A stretch of 64,000 bases of DNA from Saprospiraceae bacterium (GTDB taxonomy: Bacteria > Bacteroidota > Bacteroidia > Chitinophagales > Saprospiraceae). Shown here in pieces: positions 7,505-17,373 of this stretch. Every line of letters starts with the position of its first letter. Within the stretch, counting starts at the first letter, position 1. The notes beneath the pieces were generated by a model. That model ran no database searches. It saw only the letters and a list, made by a program, of their open reading frames with translations, and was not told the origin of the DNA. The stretch spans positions 186,001 through 250,000 of the forward strand of contig JADJVK010000001.1 of the NCBI GenBank assembly GCA_016710625.1, read 5' to 3'. The position numbers and the translations under genes are program-made.

Positions 7505-9140
7505 CTACCTCATCACCACCACCTTATCTGTTGCCACCGTCTGCCCATGAACCTTGAGATGCAAAGTATAGATGCCTGTAGGGAGTTTACTCACATCCAT
7601 ATAGCTAATATAAGCATACTCTGGTAATTTTACATCCCGACCGTTCGGGAGTACTTCCTTGCCAGTGATGTCATAAAGCAAGAGCTCCGTATCTTTTTGG
7701 CTATAATCTTTCATTGTAACCTCTATGACGAGCCGATCTGTGGCGGGGTTGGGGGATACTTTTAAGGCATATTTATTATCTTTTTCTGAGTTCAGCTCTT
7801 GGTTGGCGACGCCTAAGATGGTGTCACAAGGGCTACCTTTGAGGGGTCCGAGGCGGTAGTTGGGAAAATTGGGTATGCTAATTGAATTATAAGATGGCAA
7901 AATAATACAAGTATCACAAAAACCACATTCCTTCCCTTTTTTATTGGGGTTTTGGATAACATATAATGGAGTATTATCTCCTCCAGCAATAAAATACAAT
8001 TTACCATCCATACCCTGTTGAAAATGCCAAATATATACTCCATATTTTTCTCCACTACCTTCCTCTATGTAGTAAAGATCATCTGTTATAACTATTCTGT
8101 TTTTCCAGGGGTCATTATCTTCTAAATCTAATTGTAAAAGGTATGTGTAAAATTCATCCGGATTTACACTGTTTAATACACTTCTACCTAGATAAATAAA
8201 TCTATTGTTTGATGATATGGCAATTGCTATACTACCCCATATAAAGGATTTGTTATTTACTTTATCATCAATAAACGGAATTTTTCTTTTTAATTCCAAT
8301 TTGCCTGAACACCTATCAAAATCAAATATTCTTATTTCATCATTCCCTCTTAAATCAAGATATAAAGAACCATCCTGAGAAATACATTTTTGTGTTTCCG
8401 CTTGACCATGTTGTGTTTTACTACTAAAGTCTAATGAATATTTTTTTTGATTTTTAATACTATCATTATCTATTAATAACACTGTATAATCTTTTCCATT
8501 TATATGATTCAGAATAGACCACCAATATTGTCCATTTGCATGTTGAACGGATACCTTTTTATAATAATTTTGGCTATCATATATCTTTTTATTTTTATAA
8601 ATAACTTTTCCAAGCCCCCCATTTGCTCATATCAATTTTAGTTAGTGTCAATTTAGTTACTGCAAATTGGTATCCGATTCTTCTATTAATTGAAATATTT
8701 AGTGTATCGTAATAATCTTGGTATAGATAATACAAATTCTTGTTTTTTGTATCTTGGAAACACTCAAAAGCTGCAGTAAAAACATAGTCTTTTGAATAAT
8801 CATCATTGTTTTGATTTATAAATAGATTATTATCTAATAAATTATACCCATTCTCTATTAATTGATTTTTATTATTTAGAACTTTTTGACCGTTAGTATA
8901 AAACTGCAACTCTCCCTTTTCATTACTCATACTAATATTTGTCAAAGACATTCTCATTTTGGTATTTGTAACTTTTTGTGTTAAACCGTTTTGATCAAAG
9001 CTAAGGATAAAACCTGGATAACCTAGATAACCACCAAAACCCATTACCCAATTTTTATCGTAAAGCTGTGCATTCAAAATATTAATCGAGCATTGAATGA
9101 AAACAAATAGAAAAGCAATTATTTTGATGTATTTATTCAT
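7505..9140 (-). pseudogene. T9SS-sorted exported protein, frameshifted at a G6 run
   Basis: Two reading frames make one protein of about 544 residues. The 5' part (9140-8595) begins with a signal peptide ending in I-L-N-A-Q; the 3' part (from about 8619 to 7505) carries the body and a Por-type sorting domain with VSPNPATDRLVIEV, YDITGKEVLPNGRD and LPTGIYTLHL. The frames meet at a run of six Gs on the coding strand (8615-8620). With five Gs the reading continues without a stop as W-G-L-G-K-V-I-Y and through VQHANGQYWWS, a motif typical of Bacteroidota cargo with N-terminal propeller-like repeats. As given, translation stops at 8595. A CCCGA palindrome (7635-7650) is translated in frame inside the sorting domain. 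Real decay, phase variation or sequencing error are all possible. Confidence 0.85.
7635..7650. repeat. TCCCGA-N4-TCGGGA palindrome inside coding sequence
   Basis: TCCCGACCGTTCGGGA lies within the sorting-domain coding region of the gene at 7505-9140 and is read in frame as L-P-N-G-R-D. The bases after it (GAGTAC) match those following the copy at 6821-6834. Confidence 0.75.
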
Positions 9141-9230
9141 TGGTAATTATATTATTAAATAGAAAAGATTAATGCGATTTCAAATATAGCAATTTTTTAT
9201 CAATAACCAAATTTTTTCATCGTGTTATTC

Positions 9231-9272
9231 AAAAAAAATAGACTGACAGGAAGCTCCTACCAGTCTATTTTT
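9231..9272 (-). terminator. Rho-independent terminator of the M28 peptidase gene
   Basis: AAAATAGACTG (9235-9245) pairs perfectly with CAGTCTATTTT (9261-9271); AGGA/TCCT can add an inner stem. Read on the minus strand the stem is followed by a run of eight Ts. It sits 31 bases beyond the stop codon of the gene at 9303-10853. Confidence 0.85.
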
Positions 9273-9302
9273 CAATAAATTATCCAAATTTTACAAACTC
9301 TT

Positions 9303-10853
9303 TTATTTCAACCGATCCAACTTATTCGCTATTTCCCAAATTAAATAAAAGGCATGTTTAGCTCTTTTGGTTAGTACTGGAAAATCGATTTTTTCGATGG
9401 TATCGGTAACTCGATGATAATCGGGATGAACGCCATTGAAGAAAAAGACGATTGGAATGCCTTTCTCAGCAAAATTGTAATGATCGGAGCGATAATAAAA
9501 CCGATTGGGATCTTTTTCATCATCGTAAGTGTAATCGAGGGTCAGGTTGCTATATTTTGTATTGACCGCTTCGTTCAAATCATACAAATCCTTACTGATT
9601 TTTCCTGAGCCTATGGAATAGACGTACTCTTTTTTGTCTAAATGTTGTGAATCTATCCTGCCCACCATGTCTATATTCACATCTGCTATTGTCTTTTCTA
9701 AAGAAACCAAAGGGTGATTTACATAATATCTCGACCCCAGCAAGCCCTTTTCTTCTCCACAAAACCAAATGCCAACCACACTTCTCTTTGGACCCACTCC
9801 TGCTTTTTTGGCTTTGCTCATCGATTCCATAATTTCTAAAACAGACACGGAGCCAGAGCCATCATCATCGGCACCATGAAAAATATCCGAATCCCCTCTT
9901 TTGCCCAAATGGTCATAATGAGCACTGGCAACAACAATTTCTGATTTAAGGATTTTATCGCTTCCTTCTATCATCCCTACCACGTTTCCAGCAACGGTTC
10001 TAGTGACTTTGGGTACCATTTTTATAAATAAATTCATGGGCATTTGGTAGTCATTATATTTTCTCTCTTGTTGAATCATTTCCCTTCTGGCTATGATGCT
10101 ATCCAAATGATTTCCAACTAGCTTCTTGACTGACTCCGTTGATAAAAACAGATGAGGCAAAATATTAGTCGTTTTAAAATCATCTGATGGCAAGCTCAGT
10201 CTATTGGAAAAAATCGTTTTCCTCAATTCATTGGTGTTTACTAAAAAATTAGGATCAATTATTAGTAATGTCTTCACTCCATGACTCGCCGCTGCTTTTA
10301 GTTTGGCATCAATGGAAGAAAATGGAGCAGGTTTATTTTTGCCACTAAATAAAAATAGGGTGTCGTCCAACCTTGGCTCATCTGCAAAAACCAACAATAC
10401 TTTACCGCTGAAGTCATGCTTTTTGTAATCGCTATATACTTCATTATCAATTCCATAGCCGCCAAAATAGATTTCCTCAGCCGATATTGTCACCTTTGGA
10501 TTATTGCCCGGAATAGCGTAATATTCCATTAAATGCCGAAAAGAACTATTGTCACTTTTTAGTCGTATGGTGTCCCATTCTTGTTTAACAAATTCTATTG
10601 TTTGAAAAAAACCATTGTCTCCAACTGGCTTTGCTCCCATTTCATTTAGTTGATGGATAATATAATTGGAAGCTTTCTTCAAGCCATCTGACCCTGTCTC
10701 TCTGCCTTCCAAACTATCCGAGGTGAGCACTGCTAAGTGCCTATGCAAGTCAGTTTCGGTGATATAATTTGCAAATTGGGTGGGATTGCTATTTTGAGCA
10801 AAAATTTGATTTGCACTCATTAAAAAAAGTAACACAAAAACGAACCTAGCCAT
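9303..10853 (-). CDS. Exported M28-family zinc aminopeptidase
   Basis: A 516-residue exopeptidase with a signal peptide (MARFVFVLLFLMSANQIFAQ) and then a PA-like insert before the catalytic domain. Zinc ligands and catalytic residues of family M28 are visible: H312 in ASAHYDHLG, an Asp near 330 in HGADDDGSGS, Glu367-Glu368 in WFCGEEKGLLG, D395 in NIDMVGR and H480 in HPDYHRVTDTIEK. Such enzymes release N-terminal residues from peptides in the periplasm or outside the cell, feeding amino-acid uptake. There is no T9SS sorting domain, so the mature enzyme is probably periplasmic. It is divergent from dnaX and ends in a strong terminator. Confidence 0.93.
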   Translation of the reverse strand: MARFVFVLLFLMSANQIFAQNSNPTQFANYITETDLHRHLAVLTSDSLEGRETGSDGLKKASNYIIHQLNEMGAKPVGDNGFFQTIEFVKQEWDTIRLKSDNSSFRHLMEYYAIPGNNPKVTISAEEIYFGGYGIDNEVYSDYKKHDFSGKVLLVFADEPRLDDTLFLFSGKNKPAPFSSIDAKLKAAASHGVKTLLIIDPNFLVNTNELRKTIFSNRLSLPSDDFKTTNILPHLFLSTESVKKLVGNHLDSIIARREMIQQERKYNDYQMPMNLFIKMVPKVTRTVAGNVVGMIEGSDKILKSEIVVASAHYDHLGKRGDSDIFHGADDDGSGSVSVLEIMESMSKAKKAGVGPKRSVVGIWFCGEEKGLLGSRYYVNHPLVSLEKTIADVNIDMVGRIDSQHLDKKEYVYSIGSGKISKDLYDLNEAVNTKYSNLTLDYTYDDEKDPNRFYYRSDHYNFAEKGIPIVFFFNGVHPDYHRVTDTIEKIDFPVLTKRAKHAFYLIWEIANKLDRLK

Positions 10854-10938
10854 GCTCCAAAGCTTTATTAAATTTTAAATTTATTTTTAGTCAACAAAGG
10901 TGCTTAAAATTATTTAATTTTACAGCATATTTGCAAAT

Positions 10939-12681
10939 ATGAGTGAATTTGTAGTATCGGCAAGAAAATATAGACCTTTACGATTTGATGATGTTGTAGG
11001 GCAGTCCCACATTTCTCATACCTTGAAGAATGCTCTAAAAAGCGACCATTTGGCTCATGCTTTTTTGTTTTGTGGACCCAGAGGAGTGGGGAAAACGACC
11101 TGTGCCCGTATTCTTGCAAAATTGGTGAATTGTGAAAATAAGACTGCCGAATTCGAGGCTTGCAACACCTGTGGACCCTGCAAATCCTTCAATGAAAATG
11201 CTTCTTTTAATATCATCGAACTAGATGCTGCCTCTAATAACGGGGTAGAAAACGTAAGAGCTCTCACAGAGCAAGTGAGGTTTCCGCCGCAACAAGGAAG
11301 GTATAAGGTGTATATCATCGATGAGGTGCATATGCTATCAACTGCCGCTTTCAATGCTTTTTTGAAAACATTGGAAGAGCCACCTCCCTATGCCATTTTC
11401 ATATTGGCAACAACTGAAAAGCAAAAAATAATCCCTACCATCTTATCCAGATGTCAAATTTATGATTTCAAAAGAATCCAGGTTGCAGATATTGCTCAGC
11501 ATCTGAAAGGAATCTGCGAAAAAGAAAATATTCAGGCGGAGCCAGATGCTTTGCATATTATTGCTCAAAAAGCAGATGGTGCTTTGAGAGATGCTTTGTC
11601 TATATTTGATAGGATAGTCAGTTTCAGTGGAAAGACATTGACCTACGACGATGTGATCTCCAATCTGAATATTTTGGATTATGATTATTTTTTCAAAACT
11701 ATAGATGCATTGATGGCATCAGATGTTGCTAGCATTTTGCTCCAATTCGATCAAATTCAGCAAAAAGGATTTGAGGCGGACACTTTTATTTTGGGGCTGG
11801 CAGAGCATATCAGAAATCTATTAGTCTGCAAAGATAGCCGAACACATATGCTGCTGGATGCTGGTGAAGCATTGACCGAACGATATTTCCAACAAGCTAT
11901 CATCACACCGATTAGTTTGCTTTTGACTGCTCTTAATATTTGTAATGAATGCGATATTCATTTCAAAATGGCTCGTAACAAGAGACTCCATGTTGAGATG
12001 ACATTGATAAAAATGACTTATATTCAATATGCAGTTGATTTGTCCAAAAAATCTTTGCTAACTGAATCTACTGAAAAAAAAAATCTTGACCTGACGGCAA
12101 CCCCTCCAAAACAATATGAAGCACCACCTCAAGCCATTCATAAAGTTGCTGAAAAAGTAGAATTAGGCAAACCTATTGAATTGGAGGTAAAAAAAGGGGA
12201 ATCTACTACTGTAAAACCCATTATCAAAAAGACAAGTTTGTTGGATAGCATCCATGAAGAAGTTTCGAATAATGCCTCTTTGGGAAAAAAAGAGGAAGAA
12301 CTCACTTTAGAAAAAGCAAATCAAATTATTAATGGATATTTGAAAGAAATAGCTGGTAATGATTTAGTTGCAATATTTCAAGATGCCAAAATTTCAGTCA
12401 CTGAGAACAAACAGTTTTTGGTAATTACGGTTGGATCCACCTTGCAGAAAGGCATTTTAGAGGAAGAACCAACGTTGAAACCTTATTTTCACCAGTCGAT
12501 AGATAATGAGAAAGTTTATATCAGAATCGATATAGATACATCCTTAAAACCGATAAACACAGATGCTCCCAAGCCATTTGTTCCCCTTACTGATCGGGAA
12601 AAATATCAAAAAATGGTAGAGCAAAATAATGTTTTGGAAACATTAAGACAAAAGTTTGATTTAAGATTTGATGAAAATTAA
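10939..12681 (+). CDS. dnaX: DNA polymerase III gamma/tau subunit
   Basis: The clamp-loader ATPase of the replicative polymerase. Residues 1-370 hold the AAA+ module: Walker A GPRGVGKT (46-53), a zinc-binding set Cys65, Cys75, Cys78, Cys81, the DEVH Walker B (128-131), and sensor-1 in FILATTEKQKIIPTILSRC. After about residue 370 comes a lysine/glutamate-rich linker and a poorly conserved C-terminal domain, as in other tau proteins. 580 residues is normal for Bacteroidota. The start ATG at 10939 gives MSEFVVSARKYRP, the conserved beginning. I see no obvious frameshift-slip signal for a shorter gamma form, though I did not fold the mRNA. Confidence 0.96.
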   Translation: MSEFVVSARKYRPLRFDDVVGQSHISHTLKNALKSDHLAHAFLFCGPRGVGKTTCARILAKLVNCENKTAEFEACNTCGPCKSFNENASFNIIELDAASNNGVENVRALTEQVRFPPQQGRYKVYIIDEVHMLSTAAFNAFLKTLEEPPPYAIFILATTEKQKIIPTILSRCQIYDFKRIQVADIAQHLKGICEKENIQAEPDALHIIAQKADGALRDALSIFDRIVSFSGKTLTYDDVISNLNILDYDYFFKTIDALMASDVASILLQFDQIQQKGFEADTFILGLAEHIRNLLVCKDSRTHMLLDAGEALTERYFQQAIITPISLLLTALNICNECDIHFKMARNKRLHVEMTLIKMTYIQYAVDLSKKSLLTESTEKKNLDLTATPPKQYEAPPQAIHKVAEKVELGKPIELEVKKGESTTVKPIIKKTSLLDSIHEEVSNNASLGKKEEELTLEKANQIINGYLKEIAGNDLVAIFQDAKISVTENKQFLVITVGSTLQKGILEEEPTLKPYFHQSIDNEKVYIRIDIDTSLKPINTDAPKPFVPLTDREKYQKMVEQNNVLETLRQKFDLRFDEN

Positions 12682-12815
12682 ATATAGTTTTTTACAATCA
12701 CCATTTTCATTAGAGAAGAATCTTCATAATTTTCTATTATATATATCATTGAGCCAAAAAATATCACTAAATTTGATTTTTTAATTGAAATAATAAATTG
12801 CTTAAAAATATTAAA

Positions 12816-13619
12816 ATGGCTAACAATCTATTACAAGGTAAAAGAGGAATTATTTTCGGAGCTTTAGATGAGCAATCTATTGCTTGGAAAGTGGCAGAAA
12901 GATGTGTGGAAGAAGGTGCTAAAATCACTTTAACGAATGCTCCAGTTGCGATGCGATTTGGACAAATCAACGAATTGGGAACCAAATTGAATGCAGAAAT
13001 TATCCCTGCTGATGCGACCTCAATGGAGGATTTGGAGAATCTTTTCACAAAATCAATGGAAGCACTTGGTGGAAAAATAGATTTCGTTTTACATTCAATC
13101 GGGATGTCCATCAATGTAAGAAAAGGAAAAGATTATACCGACTTGAATCATGAATGGATGTTAAAAACCTTTGATGTATCCGCTATTTCATTCCACAAAA
13201 TGATGCAAACCATGATGAAATTGGATGCGATAAACGAAGGTGGAAGTATTTTGGCATTAACCTATATTGCAGCACAAAGAGTTTTTCCTGATTATAGCGA
13301 AATGGCTGAATCTAAGGCACTTTTGGAATCTTTTGCAAGAAGCTTTGGCTACCATTATGGCGTACAAAAGAAAGTCAGAGTCAACACCATATCACAATCC
13401 CCTACTTTCACAACTGCTGGTAGTGGTGTAAAAGGATTTAAAGAATTTTTCGATTATGCAGACAAAATGTCTCCACTAGGAAATGCTTCGGCATTGTCTT
13501 GTGCAGATTATTGTGTTACTATGTTCTCCGATTTAACTCGGATGGTGACCATGCAAAATTTATATAACGACGGTGGATTCAGCAGTATGGGAATGAGTCC
13601 AGCAATACTAGGATTATAA
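12816..13619 (+). CDS. fabI: Enoyl-[acyl-carrier-protein] reductase (NADH)
   Basis: Last reduction step of each fatty-acid elongation cycle. The 267-residue short-chain-dehydrogenase fold shows the FabI-type nucleotide site (GALDEQSIAW instead of GxxxGxG), the HSIG segment, and the catalytic pattern Y150...Y160-x6-K167 (in LTYIAAQRVFPDY and MAESKALLE). The C-terminal GSGVKGFKEF substrate loop is also present. I choose ATG 12816 (MANNLLQGKRG), since the upstream TTG frame adds only six residues. It is followed nine bases later by recR on the same strand; the upstream 115-base gap is AT-rich and probably carries the promoter. Confidence 0.95.
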   Translation: MANNLLQGKRGIIFGALDEQSIAWKVAERCVEEGAKITLTNAPVAMRFGQINELGTKLNAEIIPADATSMEDLENLFTKSMEALGGKIDFVLHSIGMSINVRKGKDYTDLNHEWMLKTFDVSAISFHKMMQTMMKLDAINEGGSILALTYIAAQRVFPDYSEMAESKALLESFARSFGYHYGVQKKVRVNTISQSPTFTTAGSGVKGFKEFFDYADKMSPLGNASALSCADYCVTMFSDLTRMVTMQNLYNDGGFSSMGMSPAILGL

Positions 13620-13627
13620 ATTATCGA

Positions 13628-14239
13628 ATGAGATTTTCCTCCAATTTAGTTGAAAATGCAGTGAGTTCTTTTGCCCAATTGCCTGGCATTGGCAAAAGAA
13701 CTGCCTTGCGACTCGTACTTCATCTCCTAAAACAACCCTTGGAAGTTACCAATCAATTTGCTACAGCCATCCAAAAGCTGAGAGCAGAGATTAAGGAATG
13801 TCAGATATGCCATAATCTTTCCGATTATGAGTTGTGTTCGATTTGTAATGATAACAGAAGAGATAATTCCATTATCTGTGTGGTTGAAAGCATTCGGGAT
13901 GTGATGGCAATAGAAGAAACCAATCAATTCAGAGGGAAATATCATGTTTTGGGTGGTTTGATTGCACCAATCGAAGGGGTAGGACCAGCAGAATTGAATA
14001 TTCAATCGTTAGTTAAAAGGGTAGAAGATGGAGCGGTAAAAGAAATTGTGATGGCAATCAGCCCTACCATCGAGGGGGATACGACAATCTATTATATTTC
14101 CCAAAAATTGAAAGATAAACAGGTGGTCGTCAGCAGCATAGCTAGGGGAGTTGCATTTGGTGGCGAATTGGAATATGCTGATGAAATCACATTGGGAAGA
14201 TCCATTGTATCCAGAATTCCCTATTCCATGGGAGAGTAA
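13628..14239 (+). CDS. recR: Recombination protein RecR
   Basis: Acts with RecO/RecF to load RecA on gapped DNA. The 203-residue protein has the N-terminal helix-hairpin-helix (residues 10-30, LPGIGKRTALRLVLHLL), a C4 zinc finger (Cys58, Cys61, Cys70, Cys73 in CQICHNLSDYELCSIC) and a Toprim domain beginning near IICVVESIRDVMAIE, ending with the Walker-B-like GGELEYADEITLGRSI. Length and architecture match RecR throughout Bacteria. It begins nine bases after fabI and is probably cotranscribed with it; 51 bases separate it from the glycosyltransferase gene downstream. Confidence 0.96.
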   Translation: MRFSSNLVENAVSSFAQLPGIGKRTALRLVLHLLKQPLEVTNQFATAIQKLRAEIKECQICHNLSDYELCSICNDNRRDNSIICVVESIRDVMAIEETNQFRGKYHVLGGLIAPIEGVGPAELNIQSLVKRVEDGAVKEIVMAISPTIEGDTTIYYISQKLKDKQVVVSSIARGVAFGGELEYADEITLGRSIVSRIPYSMGE

Positions 14240-14290
14240 GGAAAAATTAATACCTTAAAATACAACCACTTACAACAAGCTACAATATAA

Positions 14291-16243
14291 ATGCAAATAT
14301 CCATCATCATCGTTAATTACAATGTTCGCTACTTTCTGGAGCAGGCTCTTAGGAGTGTTCTGAAAGCAAGTGAAGGAATGGATAATGAGATTTGGGTAGT
14401 GGACAACAACTCTTCTGATGATTCGGTGAAGATGGTTTCCGAAAATTTTCCAAACATAAAACTGATTGCGAATAAAGAAAACGTTGGGTTTTCAAAAGCA
14501 AACAATCAAGCCATAAAGGAATGTATTGGAAAATATGTATTGTTGTTGAATCCAGATACGGTGATAGAAGAAAACACCTTGAAGAAGTGTTATGATTTCA
14601 TGGAAAGGACACCAGAAGCTGGAGGGCTAGGTGTAAGAATGATCGATGGAGCAGGAAAATTTTTGCCAGAATCCAAGAGAGGGTTTCCAACACCATTCGT
14701 AGCGTTTTGCAAAACATTTGGGCTTTCAAAATTTTTTCCAAAGTCAAAAATATTTAATCGATACCATCTCGGCTACTTGCCCGAAAATGAAACCAATGAA
14801 ATAGAGGTGCTAGCAGGTGCTTTTATGCTGATGCCAAAAGCAGTATTGGATAAAGTAGGTATGCTAGATGAAGCCTTTTTTATGTATGGTGAAGATATCG
14901 ATCTCTCCTACCGAATCACTAAAGGAGGGTTCAAAAACTACTACTTTCCTGAAACAACCATCATTCATTATAAAGGAGAAAGCACCAAAAAAGGAAGTTT
15001 AAATTATGTGAAAACTTTCTATCAGGCAATGATCATCTTTGCCAAAAAGCATTTTCAAGGAACAGGAGCTACTTTTTTCGTTTTGATGTTGCAGATGGCA
15101 ATTTATCTTAGAGCTTCCATCACTTTGATTTCCAATGTCTTAAAGAATCTATTTTTGCCATTAATCGATGCCACTCTGATATTTTTTGGAATGTATTTTC
15201 TAAAAGATTATTGGGCAAAAACATATTACCATAATGCAGATTACTACCCAAATTCATTTTTGTATTTCAACATTCCGCTTTATATAACTGTCTGGCTACT
15301 ATCCGTTTATTTCAGAGGAGGATATGATGAAAAGTACAATCTAAAGAAAATAGGTGCAGGATTGTTGACAGGTACAATTTTGGTGGCTGCTGTATATGGA
15401 TTGCTAGATTTACAATATCGAACCTCAAGAGCTTTGATTGTGATGAGTGCCTTTTGGGCAGCCATTGCCATGATGGGACTTAGATTATTGATACATTTCA
15501 TCAAATTCGGACATCTTGATACGACAAAAATTGCACAAAAAAATATTGTGATAATTGGAGAAGAAGCTGAAATACAAAGGGTTAAAACATTATTAAATCA
15601 AGCCCTTTTCAATTATAATTTGATTGGGAAAATCAACCCAAATGGAAAAAGTGAAGAAACCTTGAGTGAACTTGATTATTTGGAAGAAGTGATTTCCATC
15701 TACAGTGTGAATGAAGTGATCTTTTGTGCAAAAGATATTTCTGCGGAAACTATTATGTATTGGATGAACCGATTAGGCTCAAAAGTGGTATTTAGAATTC
15801 TTCCCGAATCGGCATCAAGTATCATCGGCAGCAGCTCAAAAGATACTAGTGGCGAGCTTTATACTGTTGAAATCAATTATAAAATTGCCCAAAAAGAGAG
15901 TAAAAGAAATAAACGACTACTGGACGTTTTAACTTCTATTTTGTTTTTATTTTTATATCCAATATTACTTTTCTTTATCCCCAATCCGTTAGGGTTTCTA
16001 AAAAATATTGGGTTAGTATTTATGGGCAATAAGACTTGGGTAGGCTATTTCGACCCCATAAAAATGGCAGTTTCATTGCCCAAAATTCGTCAAGGTGTAC
16101 TCTCAAAAGCTACATTATTTTCTGCCAATCAATTGGATGATGCCACAAAAAAAAGAATCAATTTCTTTTATGCCAAAGATTATGATTATTCAATAGATGT
16201 TGGGGTGATTTGGAAAGGATGGAAAGGGTTGGGAGAAAATTAA
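14291..16243 (+). CDS. Glycosyltransferase family 2 fused to a WcaJ-like sugar-transferase remnant
   Basis: A 650-residue two-part membrane protein. Residues 1-250 are a GT2 (GT-A) glycosyltransferase resembling rhamnosyltransferases, with VVDNNSSDDSV, the DxD region LLNPDTVIEE and the acceptor-site GEDIDLSYRI. Residues about 260-400 contain four to five membrane helices. Residues about 415-640 resemble a polyprenyl-phosphate sugar transferase: a Rossmann-like part starting NIVIIGEEAEIQRV, then an N-K-R-L-L-D-V-x9 helix as in the membrane anchor of WcaJ. The catalytic end expected there (the GLxGPRP-type motif) is replaced by GNKTWVGYFDP, so that half is probably not an active phosphotransferase. 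Likely role is exopolysaccharide or O-antigen assembly at the inner membrane. Confidence 0.8.
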   Translation: MQISIIIVNYNVRYFLEQALRSVLKASEGMDNEIWVVDNNSSDDSVKMVSENFPNIKLIANKENVGFSKANNQAIKECIGKYVLLLNPDTVIEENTLKKCYDFMERTPEAGGLGVRMIDGAGKFLPESKRGFPTPFVAFCKTFGLSKFFPKSKIFNRYHLGYLPENETNEIEVLAGAFMLMPKAVLDKVGMLDEAFFMYGEDIDLSYRITKGGFKNYYFPETTIIHYKGESTKKGSLNYVKTFYQAMIIFAKKHFQGTGATFFVLMLQMAIYLRASITLISNVLKNLFLPLIDATLIFFGMYFLKDYWAKTYYHNADYYPNSFLYFNIPLYITVWLLSVYFRGGYDEKYNLKKIGAGLLTGTILVAAVYGLLDLQYRTSRALIVMSAFWAAIAMMGLRLLIHFIKFGHLDTTKIAQKNIVIIGEEAEIQRVKTLLNQALFNYNLIGKINPNGKSEETLSELDYLEEVISIYSVNEVIFCAKDISAETIMYWMNRLGSKVVFRILPESASSIIGSSSKDTSGELYTVEINYKIAQKESKRNKRLLDVLTSILFLFLYPILLFFIPNPLGFLKNIGLVFMGNKTWVGYFDPIKMAVSLPKIRQGVLSKATLFSANQLDDATKKRINFFYAKDYDYSIDVGVIWKGWKGLGEN

Positions 16244-16247
16244 TCCT

Positions 16248-16975
16248 TTATTTGATTTTCTTTCGAAACTGCATATTAGTTACCAGCCCAAGGGAAATAT
16301 TTATACTATTTAGAGGAAAATCATGTTTGGTCAAATTCGTACTTTTAACCACTTGATATTGAAATTTAATAGGATCAATACCTGCTCTAATGGTGATTGC
16401 AGCTTCGAACAACCAATTGTTTCTGTTATTATTGAGTAAATCAATTTGATTGAGAGTTGCCCACACCAAATTCCCTTTTATATCATAATAATTGAGTTTT
16501 AGATACCTAAAGGATTGATTGATTTCAAAATATTTTGAACTATAACCAATACCTCCCTGAAGACCGAATCTTTCGATATTAGCATTCAATTTACTCATAT
16601 TTTGAATACTTCTATTTATAAAATAATTCTTAACATTTCCTTTTCCATAAATTCCGTAGGCATCGATAATAAAATTTTTATAGAAATTGTTAAAATATCC
16701 GATTCCTCCTTCATTTATTTTTCCATTGCCCCCTTCTCCTTCCTTATTTTTATCTGGATTAAATGTTGAAAACGTGCCAATTAACCCTAAATGATTGATT
16801 GGTGCTACAGCAATTTCGAGATTTAAATTATTACTATTACCAAAGGAGCCCCCAATTCTAATTTGCTTCTCTTCTTTAAGCATAGGTGTATTTATGTTGT
16901 TTGGTTGGTAAAAAGTGGGTGAACAGCCAATGAATAGGAGGAAAGCATCAAATAAAGTAAGGAGTTAATATTCAT
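16248..16975 (-). pseudogene. Outer-membrane lipoprotein of a Bacteroidota-specific type, frameshifted near its start
   Basis: The long frame (16883-16248, 211 residues) begins mid-protein. Upstream, without a stop, it reads as a lipobox F-I-G-C-S-P-T-F-Y-Q-P-N and then N-T-P-M-L-K-E-E, a pattern I associate with Bacteroidota lipoproteins that begin C-S-x-x-Y-x-P-N and continue into amphipathic beta strands. The only nearby ATG (16975), which starts a good leader M-N-I-N-S-L-L-Y-L, is in another frame. A single missing base around 16940-16948 (coding-strand CTTTCC) would join them. The rest is rich in alternating aromatic/polar residues (barrel-like) and ends V-T-N-M-Q-F-R-K-K. Decay or sequencing error cannot be separated here. 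Confidence 0.65.
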
Positions 16976-17373
16976 TTTTAATTTTTTTTAAATTAAAAAA
17001 AGCGTTTTTTAGGGTCATATTAATAATTCTTTGGTGTATATATTACTACTTATTTAGGATATGTAAAATTCAAAAAAAAGTGTTTCCTTGGGCTACTTGG
17101 TACTGGGTCAGTGTTATCCGTGTTATTTTTTAGTTCTTTGTGGTTATCTACTTGCTGGTGGTTATAATAAAATGGGTAGATTGTTCATGTTTTTCTTGTT
17201 ATATAGCTTTTGGCATGTTGGCGTCACATCTTCTTTAAGGTGCGGAACTCAATGAACTCAATGTTTCTTAAATTAACACTACAAAGTTCGGGGTATAATT
17301 TCATTGAAATGAAGTAAATTTCAATAAAAAAAATATTTCTTGTATTAAATATTAATAATATCGCCTAAAATAA
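16976..17373. other. Non-coding AT-rich gap
   Basis: About 400 bases with no convincing gene on either strand. It holds a short tandem repeat of AACTCAATG near 17228-17245 and an open minus-strand stretch without an export signal or start. It probably contains the promoter of the frameshifted lipoprotein gene; I see no -7/-33 pair that is good enough to mark. Confidence 0.5.

Noticed and set aside
11055..11354. Minus-strand open frame of 99 codons within dnaX
   Set aside because: Lies wholly inside a well-conserved gene and has no start context or recognisable product; shadow of dnaX codon usage.
10939..12681. Programmed frameshift producing a short gamma form of dnaX
   Set aside because: An A9 run occurs near 12075-12083 after the AAA+ part, but I see no strong Shine-Dalgarno-like stimulator or hairpin, so I do not claim it.
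17100..17175. Phrase-like repeats (GTGTTATCCGTGTTATT, GTTCTTTGTGGTTAT) suggestive of a dispersed repeat
   Set aside because: Only loosely similar to each other and no second copy in the window; kept as ordinary intergenic DNA.
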